From the NCBI GenBank assembly GCA_019918135.1, contig WBZZ01003717.1, positions 1 through 64,000 of the forward strand: DNA of 64,000 bases, written 5' to 3'. This document shows positions 8,201 through 16,907 of the stretch, piece after piece. The notes beneath the pieces are model-generated. The model ran no database searches. It had not been told where the DNA came from and saw only the letters and a list, made by a program, of their open reading frames with translations. The position numbers and the translations under genes were made by a program. This stretch comes from Paulinella micropora (Eukaryota > Cercozoa > Imbricatea > Euglyphida > Paulinellidae). The number at the start of each line of letters is the position of its first letter. The first letter of the stretch is position 1.

Positions 8201-10598
8201 CGGCGTAAAAGTGATGGAACTTCCGTCAACAAAGGTGTACGAGCCAGTGTGCCAGAGCGTCCAGGTAGTGCCGTCTGTCGACGTGCCCACTTGCCAGGTC
8301 TTCGGCGATCTACCCAGGATACTAGTGTAGTTTTGCAGGCAGTACTGCTGCAGGACAACTCCGGTGCCAAAATCCAGTTGGAGCCACTCGCCAGGGTACG
8401 CTACACCCGAAAACGTTCTGCTGACATTGAAAAGGTAGGCGCCGCTCGTAGTATTGTAGGTATCAGTGTTGCTTTGCCAGGCGTCTATCCCCGTATTGAA
8501 GGCATCGAAAGCAGCGCCGTTCCCTGAAGTGGACGCGCTCGCGACCAGGCCGTTCCAGCTGTTGCTCGTCATGCTGTCTGGCTTCTTCACATACGAAGTG
8601 GCTGCAAAGCTCAGACCATGATAGATGGCCTGGTCCCCGTGCAGCAGCGCGCCGTTGGAGCCCAGCGACACCAAGCTGGTGCTGGCAGGCAGCGAGCTCG
8701 GCAGCGAGAAATTGCTTTGGGACATTTCGTACGTGCTCGGGTTGTACTGCAGCACCATCTGGCCTGAACCGCTCGCTTGGCCCGACCTCACCTGCCTGAT
8801 GGTGGTCGAACCAGCCGTGCTAACAGCCATGTCCGCACCGCTCGCGTTCAGCACGATCGCGTTTGTTGCAGGTACCGATAGGGCGTTATCGCACCCACCA
8901 ATCGCAATGCTGTCCGCCCCCAACACGGCGCCCGCATGTGACCCGATAGCTACGGACCGCGCTCCTTGGTTTGTGGTGCCCGCATAATATCCTATCGCCA
9001 CGGATCGCGCCCCTTGGTTGGCATTGCCCGCCATCGAGCCTATCGCTACGGCGTTGTCGCCTTGACTCTCGTTTCCAGTAGTATCTCCTACTGCGACAGC
9101 GCCCGAGCCTTGCGTAACCATCCCAGTATAATCGCCTATCGCTATGCTGGCTGCCCCTTGCTTCATGTCCCCGCCAGCCAGGTAGCCTATAGCGAGCGCG
9201 CCGCTAGCCTGTCGGAAGAGATCCTCTATCGTCTTGGTGTTGATCACGCCCGTTTCCTTCACCAGTATGCCGCTAGTGACGGGCATGGGCAAGAAGTCGC
9301 CCTCCGCGTAGCTCATTGCTCCGTCCGCCCCGGCAGCCAACAGCTTCGTACTTGCGGGAAGCGAGGCCGGCAGCTTGAGTGCACAAGAACCACTGGAAGG
9401 AGCCGAAAGCGTGCTGTTGCCGCCAGCCCCTGTCAGCGTGAGCGTCGATGAGTTCACAAGGTTAGCCAGCGAGGTCCCGTGCGGGTTGTTGGTAGCAGTC
9501 AAATGGCTGCTTAGACCCGTCACGCCGTCTGGATCGACCGTCACCAGCTGCGCGGCCGAGGCGGGCAAGGGATTAGGCAGCCTCACGAGAGTGTCGGGAT
9601 CGTCGTAACCGTAAAATCGGTGTCCATGAGCACGATCGCGCCATTACCGCTAGGAGCCAAGGTTGGCTGCTTGAGCGTCCTGTCCTTGACCGCAAAGATC
9701 GAGCCGTCTGGGTCCATAGTCACGACACAGTCGTTTTGGGTAGGCATGACCGACGGGAACTTCACTGCTCCTGCCACCTGATGGTCGACGTACGCCTTGG
9801 GCGCTAGCTGAGAGGCCTTGGTCGGATAACTGGTGTTCTCGATGCAGCCGGCATTGTACAGCTGGTAGTCAAAGGCCAGGCTCCGCATGTACCAGACCCC
9901 CGCCCCGTTGTTTTTAGTGCAGATTACGCGCAGGTACCTGGCGTAATCGGCCGCGGTCGCAGGCGTGAACGTGCGCAGGCTGTCGCCGACAAAGGTCTGG
10001 GCCGTCTGGCTGTCCCAAGCGAACCACCGGCTGCCGTCCGCGCTATAAGCGACTACCCAGTCCCTGGGCGCGGTAATAGCACCCGCGGACGTGACGTGGT
10101 AAGCAGTGACCTTGGCGTGCTGGCCCAGATCGAGCTGGAGCCACGCGCCAGGCACAGGGAGATTATCAACCATCGTCTCGATCATGGCAGTGTAGTTGTT
10201 GCCATTGTAGCTGTCGGGCGCAGTGGTGCCCCACAAGGTCGAAAAGTCACTGTCAAAGAGGCCAGGTAGGCCTGGGCGGAATTGCTAGAGGCCGAGGCCG
10301 CAAAGCCAGCGGAGCTGTTAGAAGTCATCCCGGCCGGCTGGTTAGTTTTGGCTTCGGTGTCCAGCGTCAAGGTAATCAGGTCCGCTAGATCAACCAAGTG
10401 CGGGTTTCCGGACGTTGTCAGCCTATGAGCAGTATTAAGCGCTACCGCCTCGTTCGCGGCCACTCCGCCCGCTGCCCATCTCACGCCCCCGTCACCGTCC
10501 GAAACAAGGACGTCGCCACTCTGTCCGTCGACCTGTAGCACAAAGTCGTCGGTCGCACCGTCGAGGCGCCGCCGCTTGTACGACCTCGCAACTTCCAT
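5290..10598 (-). CDS. Giant modular trimeric fibre or receptor-binding protein, broken by four frameshifts
   Basis: Five consecutive - strand frames (10598-10182, 10236-9583, 9586-7286, 7397-6516, 6522-5290) overlap by small amounts and read as one product of about 1,760 residues. Order: basic KRRRLDG N-terminal motif; a discoidin/F5-8C-like domain (LQLDLG, RYLRV); a linker ending AYVDHQV; YadA-type head repeats with SVAIG motifs (8891-9205); a NAIVLNASG segment; then two copies of a 329-residue module, each with a discoidin-like domain (YPGEWLQLDFG, TWQVGTS) and an AYVDGHxHT plus Leu/Ser/Pro beta-strand linker; a fourth discoidin-like domain; and a C1q/TNF-like C-terminal domain with WLVDACVKF and EYIWIEV. 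Such proteins form trimeric virion fibres that bind host glycans or proteins. Each change of frame keeps the domain pattern, so these are indels rather than separate genes. Confidence 0.75.
6730..8700 (-). repeat. Tandem duplication of a 987 bp discoidin-plus-linker module
   Basis: Two adjacent stretches of the fibre gene are nearly identical at DNA and protein level. For example, the block beginning cgttccagct at 8551 recurs as cgttccaact at 7564, an offset of 987 bases (329 codons). Each unit holds one discoidin-like domain and one AYVDGHxHT linker. The offset is a multiple of three, so the duplication was in frame, as expected if it arose while the gene was functional. Confidence 0.8.
8891..9205 (-). 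repeat. YadA/Hia-type head repeats within the fibre gene
   Basis: About seven repeats of 14-16 residues with the core SVAIG or AVAVG followed by a turn such as AGxxNQG. In bacterial trimeric adhesins this repeat builds a left-handed parallel beta-roll; the same repeat is common in fibre proteins of giant viruses and phages. It is seen directly in the translated sequence. Confidence 0.85.
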
Positions 10599-10646
10599 TT
10601 GTTGCTGATTAAATAATATAACAAGAGGAGAAGTTTTTTAATTAGT
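10599..10646 (-). promoter_or_regulatory. A/T-rich spacer upstream of the fibre gene
   Basis: The 48 bases between the fibre ATG and the next gene's stop contain TTATATTATTTAATC on the - strand and an AATTAAAAAAC tract. Composition contrasts with the flanking GC-rich genes and fits a viral promoter. Inferred from position only. Confidence 0.4.
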
Positions 10647-10862
10647 TTACAGGATCTCGTCTAGAAAATTGTCAACGAAGCGCATGCGTTCTAAAGTGTC
10701 TCCGCCGGGGACGTCGCGAGCGGGGTTGATGCAGGCGCCGTCGCCGTAAGGGCGGCACACGAGCGAGGCCAAGTCCCGAGGATCCCCTTTTTTACAAGTT
10801 CCGGACCAGTAGAGCTGTCCTTCAAAAAAGCAGGCGCCGCAAGTAGGGCAAACGGCCAACAT
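10647..10862 (-). CDS. Small Cys-rich, probably zinc-binding protein
   Basis: The intact 71-residue protein begins MLAVCPTCGACFFEG, giving a CxxC knuckle, followed by YWSGTCKKG, LASLVC and ACINP segments that provide further cysteines. The C-terminal half has the GGDTLERMRF motif. I recall similar short proteins with CPTCG, YW, CINP and GGDTW-like motifs in large DNA viruses of algae and protists, but no function is known to me. It lies between the fibre gene and another viral-type gene, same strand, with an A/T-rich spacer on each side. Confidence 0.6.
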   Translation of the reverse strand: MLAVCPTCGACFFEGQLYWSGTCKKGDPRDLASLVCRPYGDGACINPARDVPGGDTLERMRFVDNFLDEIL

Positions 10863-10907
10863 CTCGGAACACTGTACTAGTATTAAAACAGAGAAGAAAA
10901 AAGTAAT

Positions 10908-11625
10908 TTAATTAGTCAGAACGCTTCGTCTCATCTCATCCACTAGCAGGAAAAACCGGGCAAGGCGCTTGTTGAGCTTTCGCTCTGCTTTTTCCCAGTA
11001 CTTGCCCTTGGTTATTTGAATCCGTCGCTTCATCTCGTCTTCTGATACTTCATCCCAATCATAATCAGCCTCCCACAAAATCTCCTCTGCGCTGAGCCAC
11101 GGGTCGCACTGGCCAGCATCAGACACGTATGAACAAGCCAAACGCGTTTTGTAGTACAACGACTGAGCATACGGACGTTGCGGGAATTCTTCCACGCGCC
11201 AGCCGCAGTGGTTCGTGGTACGACGGATTGACGTATCCCGCGACCATGCTCGCGACCGCAGACGGAAAACCGTATTCCTCCTCCAGTAGGTACAGACCCA
11301 CGTGCTCCGCGGCGACCAGATCCGCAGCTCCATTTACCACTGGATCGTCGATGCGCTTTGCCAACAATATCGAGTCCAGTGCAGAGTAGGTCTCTTCCCC
11401 TCCCGACATCCAATACGTAGCAGGAAGCCATAGTTCAGCCAGAGGATCGGGATACAAAGCAAGGGTTCTGTCCGATATGGACGGCACCGAAGTGACGAAC
11501 GGCCCGCCCGGTTGATCTTCGCGCGGGACGGTACGAGTAAGCGGGGGCAGCTCCAGGCGGCGTCGCTTGAGTGGACGGGCGTCCGCACCAGCGGTCGTTC
11601 GTTTGTTCCGTAGAGCAAGCATCAT
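10908..11625 (-). CDS. Unrecognised viral-block protein with KRRRL motif, one frameshift
   Basis: The frame from 11625 runs to about 11200 and continues in a second frame to the stop at 10908, giving about 238 residues. The start at 11625 is chosen because the upstream extension to 11823 crosses a T/A-rich spacer. The N-terminal 35 residues are basic and contain KRRRLELPP, similar to the motif in the fibre and surface proteins. The middle has an aromatic, acidic segment (LAELWLPATYWMS), and the end is a charged helix (DEMKRRIQITKGKYWEKAERK). The shared N-terminal motif and the location suggest a virion protein. No family recognised. Confidence 0.55.
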
Positions 11626-11639
11626 TTTCGCGCGGTGGC

Positions 11640-12173
11640 ACCTAAAGCAGCAAAAACCAGGGTGAGGCAAAAAGAAAAAATTTCGCGGAAATTTCCCCTT
11701 GTTTGCGGCGCGGTAAGTTTCCGCGGAAATGTCCACAAAGGCAATTGCAAAATTGGCAATGGTTCGTTCCTGGCTGCTACCCACTTGCCCTCGGTCGAAA
11801 CTCGAGGGCTGTGACAGAGACACGACGACGAAACCACCGAGGCTTGTGCGACCGCGGCCCGCAAAAAAGTTCGGTCGAGTGGTGTGTATTGACTGTCGCC
11901 GGCCACCGGGAAAAAGGGGTGGGTGGGGTGGCTGTTCGTGTCGACCTGCATTTTTTGGCTAAAGTTTTGCCATGCGGCCGTCGACGGGAAACCCCCCCTT
12001 CCCCCACCCCCTCCCGCGTGAGACAGCGAGACGTGTTGGTAAAGACCACCCCCCCCCCTCCCTCCCTACTCTTTCTTTTTTTGATTTTTTTTTGAATTTT
12101 CAAAAAAAGTGTCTCAAGTGTCTCAGGCCTATAGTTTTCCCTATACTTTCTGAGACAGGCTGAGACAGACGGC
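11640..12173. other. Non-coding GC-rich DNA with homopolymer tracts at the edge of the gene block
   Basis: No gene with a credible protein pattern is seen here. The stretch contains A/T-rich spacer at 11664-11710, C-runs at about 11990-12065, a short palindrome-like TTTTTTTGAATTTTCAAAAAAA around 12080-12108, and several copies of the word TGTCTCA or its complement TGAGACA around 12110-12172. It looks like intergenic viral or junction DNA. Confidence 0.5.
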
Positions 12174-12455
12174 CAAATTTGTCGCCTAACCCGTCATTGA
12201 GACAAAAAAACGACAAATTTATCCACAACTTTTCCGGATGGGTAAAAAAGTACACCCCCCTGGGGCCTGGAGGGCAGGGGGTGTCTCGGTGTCTCAAGTT
12301 TTTTGCGGTAAATTTTCTTGCCTCGACAAATTTGTCGCCTAACCCGTCATTGAGACAAAAAAACGACAATTTATCCACAACTTTTCCGGAGGGTAAAAAG
12401 TACACACCCCCCTATGGGGGGGGAGGCTCGGGTTCTCAGTGTCTCAAGCACGGCC
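12174..12455. repeat. Direct repeat, two copies of about 153 bp
   Basis: The sequence starting caaatttgtcgcctaacccg at 12174 recurs at 12327. Both copies include cgtcattgagac, a run of A, a ttatccacaacttttccgg core, a gggtaaaaa/gtacac segment and C/G-runs, and both end in gtgtctcaag. Copy two differs by small indels in the C/G-runs. No coding pattern is seen. It could be a terminal or intergenic repeat of the virus. Confidence 0.85.
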
Positions 12456-12461
12456 AAGCGT

Positions 12462-12523
12462 GGTGTCGACAGACACTTGCACGGTGTCGACCGACACTGG
12501 CACGATGTCGACCGACAGACCCG
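12462..12523. repeat. Three tandem 21 bp units with a GTGTCGACNGACAC palindrome
   Basis: Units begin at 12462, 12483 and 12504. Each carries (g/a)tgtcgac followed by (c/a)gacac or gacag, so each unit is a near-perfect inverted repeat centred on GTCGAC. This is the type of iterated palindrome that a dimeric protein could bind. The region lies just downstream of the gene at 12556-13538. Confidence 0.75.
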
Positions 12524-12555
12524 ACCGGACCCCGGAATCTTTTAATGATTAAGTC

Positions 12556-13538
12556 TTAAACTGGCTTCTTGAAGCCGGGATTAGAGACAGAGATGAGTTC
12601 GAAGGGCGAACCTTGCTTGAAGCCGTGGTGCAGCAGCGTTTGCTCGCACAGCACGTGGGCGTGGTCAGAACGGCAGTCGAACAGCAGACGTCGCCCAAAG
12701 TCGATCCCGAAGCAGTGGGTGCCCTTGATGACTATTGCCAGCCCTTGCGCGGGTTCGAGCAGCCTGTTGAGGCTCCTGGTGACGGCGGGCTGGCGACAGA
12801 CACGAGATCGGGGTTCTGTAACCAGTCGACAAACTCAAAAAAGACTGCTAGAGACTTGATGCTCTTCCCGAACTTGCGCATCTTCTTGTTGTATTGGCGC
12901 GGCGCGGCCAGCACGTTGAACAGTGCAAAAGCTGCGCACGCGTACATCTGGAGGTGCTTGAAGCGCTGTTGGACCTTGCTAGCAACTGCAGCGACCCCAG
13001 CCAAACCGGGCGTCACTGCAGCTGCAGGCAAGGCCGAACCATCGCCAAGACACTTCCACGAGCCTCGCTTGGCCACTACCTCCTCGTTGATCGTTCGCAC
13101 CCACTGAGCGTGCTCTACCGGGTCATGCTCGTTCCAGGCCAGAACTGCCTCCAAGGGCTCATAGCGTTTCTTGAGCTTGCCAGTGACCTGGTTGCGAAAG
13201 GTCACGCGCAGGTACTGCACACAGTCTAGTAGCATAGACGTGTCCCAGCCTACCGACTGCTCCTGGTCCTTGTCGAGCCAAGAAACTTCCTCGACACCAA
13301 GTACACGCCCCGTAGGCTGGAACCTCTTGGGGAGACATTCTTCTGTGCCAGCCTCGCCTGCCTTCCTAGCCTTCTTCTCGGGCCTGTCGCTGCTACTCGC
13401 AGGGCGCCTGGTGCCCGCGTCTGCGGGCAGGCTCGTGTCCTTGACAGCCGACACTAGCACGGTGGTTGGCAGGTACAGGTCTGGAACCGACAGTACCGTC
13501 ATGGCGACTGCACACAAAACCACACATAACTTCTTCAA
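12556..13538 (-). CDS. Possible papain-fold cysteine peptidase-like protein, one frameshift
   Basis: The frame from 13538 (or internal ATG 13502) holds until about 12785 and then continues in another frame to a TAA at 12556-12558, about 325 residues in all. After a basic stretch (EKKARKAG) comes a charged region, then a Cys in MYACAAFALFNVL (about residue 201), a hydrophobic helix, and after the frame change a His in KGTHCFGIDFG and an Asp in LLFDCRSD. The order Cys in a helix, His in a strand, Asp in the next strand is that of papain-like peptidases, but overall similarity to a named family is not evident. The first 20 residues from 13538 look like a signal peptide, though that start may not be used. 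This is the last gene of the GC-rich block. Confidence 0.5.
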
Positions 13539-13554
13539 ACGTGGGGTTTTTGTC

Positions 13555-14010
13555 CTCTCGTCTTCGCTATTCTATCAGGGCACTCGTTCTACCCCCGAGA
13601 TGCAAACCCCACACACCGCCGCCCTCGGACACCCATGGTACACACGACCGCCCACGGGAACACGAGACACTCCCCCTCCTACCCAGACCAACCGACCCTC
13701 GCAACTTTTTCAAACCTAGAGATAATCTCATTTCGTCTTCACCATCAGATTCAGGCACTCGTTCTACCCCCCGAAGCACCACACCCACACACCCCCACCC
13801 CTCGGACACCCGTGGTACACGCGACCGACATGAGGCACCCCCCCCTTTACCTAGACCAACCGACCCTCTCAACTTTTTCAAACCTAGAGATAATCTCGTT
13901 TCGTCTTCGCCATCAGATTCAGGCACACGTTCTACCCCCCGAAGCACCACACCCACACACCCCCACCCCTCAGACACCCATGGTACACGCGACGACCCAC
14001 GGGAACATAC
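13555..14010. repeat. Three tandem units of about 171-174 bp
   Basis: The words tcttcgctattctatcag, tcttcaccatcagattcag and tcttcgccatcagattcag mark units starting near 13560, 13734 and 13905. Each unit continues with ctaccccc, a cacccacacacccccac run, a ggtacacgcgac segment and a caactttttcaaacctagag ending. Units two and three are the most alike. The ORFs that cross it are Pro/Thr/His-rich in several frames and show no protein pattern. It is probably the boundary repeat of the viral block. Confidence 0.8.
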
Positions 14011-14287
14011 CTCGAGTACAAGGGACAGAATTATGAAAAATTGGCCTGTGGTAAAAAACCACACACTGGTTGCGTTGGACACGTGTCGCCATTGTGTGTG
14101 CGGACCGGCCGGGTCACAATTGCCACTTATACAGGCACGAATGCCACTTTTCCTAGACTGGGCCGGCCGGGTGACTAATGCCAATAATGCCAATCCGCAA
14201 GGGACAAAATGGCAATGGATTATCCAGCTCTGGCCAAATTGGCAGCCTGTTCTTTCAGGCCTATCGGTAAAGTAAGATGGATTGATG
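14011..14287. other. Transition from GC-rich viral block to AT-rich repeat DNA
   Basis: No gene seen. The sequence is of mixed composition and contains several copies of ttgcca/tggcaa and ggccggccggg words. Beyond 14288 the DNA changes abruptly to microsatellites and AT-rich host-like DNA. Confidence 0.5.
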
Positions 14288-14652
14288 TACATGTACATAC
14301 ATACATACATTTATGCATACATACACACACACACACACACATACATACAGACATGCATACATACATACATACATACATACATACATCATTGCATGCGTAC
14401 ATGCATACATACATACATACAAACATGCATAGATACATACATACATGCATACATGCATGCATGCATGCATGCATGCATACATACATACATACATAAATAC
14501 ATTCTACATACATACATGCACGCATACATATGTACATACATACATACATACATACATACATACATTCTCACTAGACATACTAGCTATAGACACACATACA
14601 TACATACATATGTACATACATTCATACATTCATACATACATACATACATAAA

Positions 14653-14683
<31 letters not shown>

Positions 14684-14720
14684 GTACATAAATACATACA
14701 TACATACATACATACACACA
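14288..14720. repeat. (CATA)n/(CATG)n microsatellite
   Basis: Almost uninterrupted four-base repeats of CATA with CATG, CACA and TATG variants over more than 400 bases. The long Tyr/His/Ile or Cys/Met/Val frames across it are products of the repeat, not genes. Confidence 0.97.
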
Positions 14721-15064
14721 TACACACATAGACAGACAGGCAGACAGAGAGACAGACAGACAGACACACACACATGTACACCACTCACACACACACAAAA
14801 ACACACACACACACACACAATTACACACACACACACACACGCTAGACACACACACACACAGACAGACAGGCAGACAGACAGACAGGCAGACAGACAGACA
14901 GGCAGGCAGACAGACAGACAGACAGACAAACAGACAAACAGCACAGACGGACAGTCTGAGGCAGACAGACAGACAGACAGACAGAAAGACAGACAGTACT
15001 AGTCTGAGACAGAGAGATAGAGAGACAGAAAGACAGACAGACTCTCTCTCTCTCTCTCTCTCTC
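14721..15064. repeat. (GACA)n, (CA)n and (TC)n microsatellite
   Basis: The CATA array passes into CA and GACA repeats (with GGCA variants) and ends with a (CT)n run and a T-run at about 15040-15075. The two arrays are contiguous, suggesting stepwise change of repeat unit. Confidence 0.95.
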
Positions 15065-15412
15065 CTTTTTTTTTTCCCCTCTCCCTTCTCATACTACTGT
15101 CCAGACATATTCACTGAACTACTAATTTTCACTCCGATCATTCTAGTATATTACTACTGATGCAAACATAAACATTAATATTAATAACATGAATACTTAA
15201 GCTACATATTACGCAACATATCTAAACATAAACATTAATATTAATAAGATTAATACCAAGCGACCTAATATTAATACTTTCAATTAATACGCTCGATTTA
15301 ATAACTAGGTTTCCACCTTAGATAAAGGTATGACTTAATAGCTATACTTTTCAAGTGGACGATCCTTGAGTCCGATTGTAAAAATTGTTCTCCTAATAAA
15401 AACGAAGAAGAA
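15065..15412. other. AT-rich DNA with a short duplicated segment, no gene
   Basis: A roughly 30-base segment with ctaaacataaacattaatattaataa-type sequence occurs at about 15164 and again at about 15223. TTAATATTAA palindromes are frequent. No coding pattern is seen. Confidence 0.6.
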
Positions 15413-15562
15413 GACAGGGAGACAGACAGAGAGACAGACAGACAGGCAGACACACACAGTGACACACACACACACTCACACACACACACACACACACACA
15501 GAAGACACACACAAACACACACACACAAACACACACACACACACACACACACAAGACACACA
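15413..15562. repeat. Second (GACA)n/(CA)n microsatellite
   Basis: A shorter array of GACA changing to CACA units with a few interruptions, of the same repeat chemistry as 14721-15064. Confidence 0.93.
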
Positions 15563-16507
15563 GGCAGTGCGTTAGTGGACCTTGCTTGAATCAAAAAGTA
15601 TTTTTTGTGTGGGAAAGAAAATAGAAAAGTGTGTGGTGGAAAAAAAATAACGCAAGGTATGAACTACCATGCAAAAAAAAACTTTGAGGCAGAAGAAACA
15701 ACCTCCCAAAAGTTAAAGTTAGATATAACATTTTGGAGGCAAAAAATAAAAGAAATAAAAAGTGAAGCACTTATGAATTTCACGCGCAGTTTTACATAAC
15801 GGGCATCCGTTTTATTTCCCGGGTTGACCGCTTTCTTACCACTTTCCGGTTTTTAGCCACGAGTGGGTGTTATAGTATGTCCGGACCCTACACGAAAATC
15901 GTCCCAGAACACACTCTTTCACGAGAATATGACAGGGGATCGCACGTCTAGCTAGCTAGTATAGAAATAACTATTAGCTAGATGAGAAAAAAACACACAA
16001 GGGAATCGCCAGGCGTAAAGCGTTTTTTATTTTTACCACTACAGACTAGGGAAAGTTTCAAAAACTTATTTTTTTCATAACAGTGCGGCCCGTTTTTTCC
16101 AAGTGGAATTCATAGCGAAAAAAAGGTTGCGTTTCTGCAAAAAAGAAAGGTCGGCCCGTCAAAAAAGGTTTTTTCCGCAAAAAAGATAGGCCACCGTGAA
16201 GTGATGAAACACTTGGTTATTTCCCTTAACGATATACTTTAAGAAAAGAGAACGAGATATTTAAGCGCGCTTTGCTGCGCTGTGCGTACCTGTATTTGCG
16301 TATGTGTACCTGTAGCATTTAATAAAAAACACCACACTGGAGTGGTGGGGGCCTGTTTTCACTATAGTGCGCTCTTTTGCTCTTTTCCTTCTATCTCTAT
16401 TTCTGTTCTTGAGGTCTAGAGTTATATAGTACAATGAGCAAGCTCTGATGTCCCGACGGACGGGGATGAAAGTGGCATATTTGGCCGAAAGCCACACTCC
16501 ATCTAGT
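15563..16507. other. AT-rich intergenic DNA, no gene
   Basis: Contains A-runs, several ttttccgcaaaaaag-like words near 16085-16190 and no frame with a credible protein pattern. The longest frame (16497-16261, -) has no recognisable feature. Confidence 0.5.
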
Positions 16508-16740
16508 ATTATTATTACTAATCAAATTCAACAACAACAACGACAACAACAGCAGCAGCAGCAGTTATTATTTTTTTAGACCGTTAGCCACACACAATCT
16601 TGCCATCGGTTTAACTTATTAATGAAATTCAACAACAACAACAACGAGTGGCAGTTATTATTTAAGGCCGTTAGCCCACGTCATCTTGCCATTGATTTAT
16701 TTTATTATTAATTAAATTGAGAAACAACAACAACATCACA
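16508..16740. repeat. Three diverged tandem units ending in (CAA)n/(CAG)n
   Basis: A unit of about 80-105 bases with ttattaat(t/g)aaatt, (caa)n, gttattattt, a (g/a)(g/a)ccgttagcc core and cttgccat occurs three times, starting near 16508, 16613 and 16695. The third lacks the end. The (CAA)n part is variable, so the unit is a small dispersed or tandem repeat with a microsatellite inside. Confidence 0.7.
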
Positions 16741-16907
16741 GGCGCTGGAGGCCGAAAGGAAGAGCTGTCTAGAAACCTTCGGAGTGAGGAAGAGGATAGG
16801 GACGGTCAGGCCCTGCCGACTGACTAAAAAGAGGACGGCCGTAAGAAAAGGATCACCCCCTTAGCACACTAGCTGGGCCACGAATATGTTCTGCTGCGAG
16901 GATATAA

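Noticed and set aside
12220..12385. Two TTATCCACA words matching the bacterial DnaA-box consensus
   Set aside because: They lie within the 153 bp repeat of a eukaryotic or viral context without any other bacterial origin feature; a chance match copied by duplication.
12174..14010. CRISPR-like array
   Set aside because: The repeats are long direct or tandem copies without regular unique spacers and without cas genes; the genome is eukaryotic.
14288..15064. Long Cys/Val/Met, Tyr/Ile/His and Thr/His frames
   Set aside because: All arise from four- and two-base repeats that keep several frames open.
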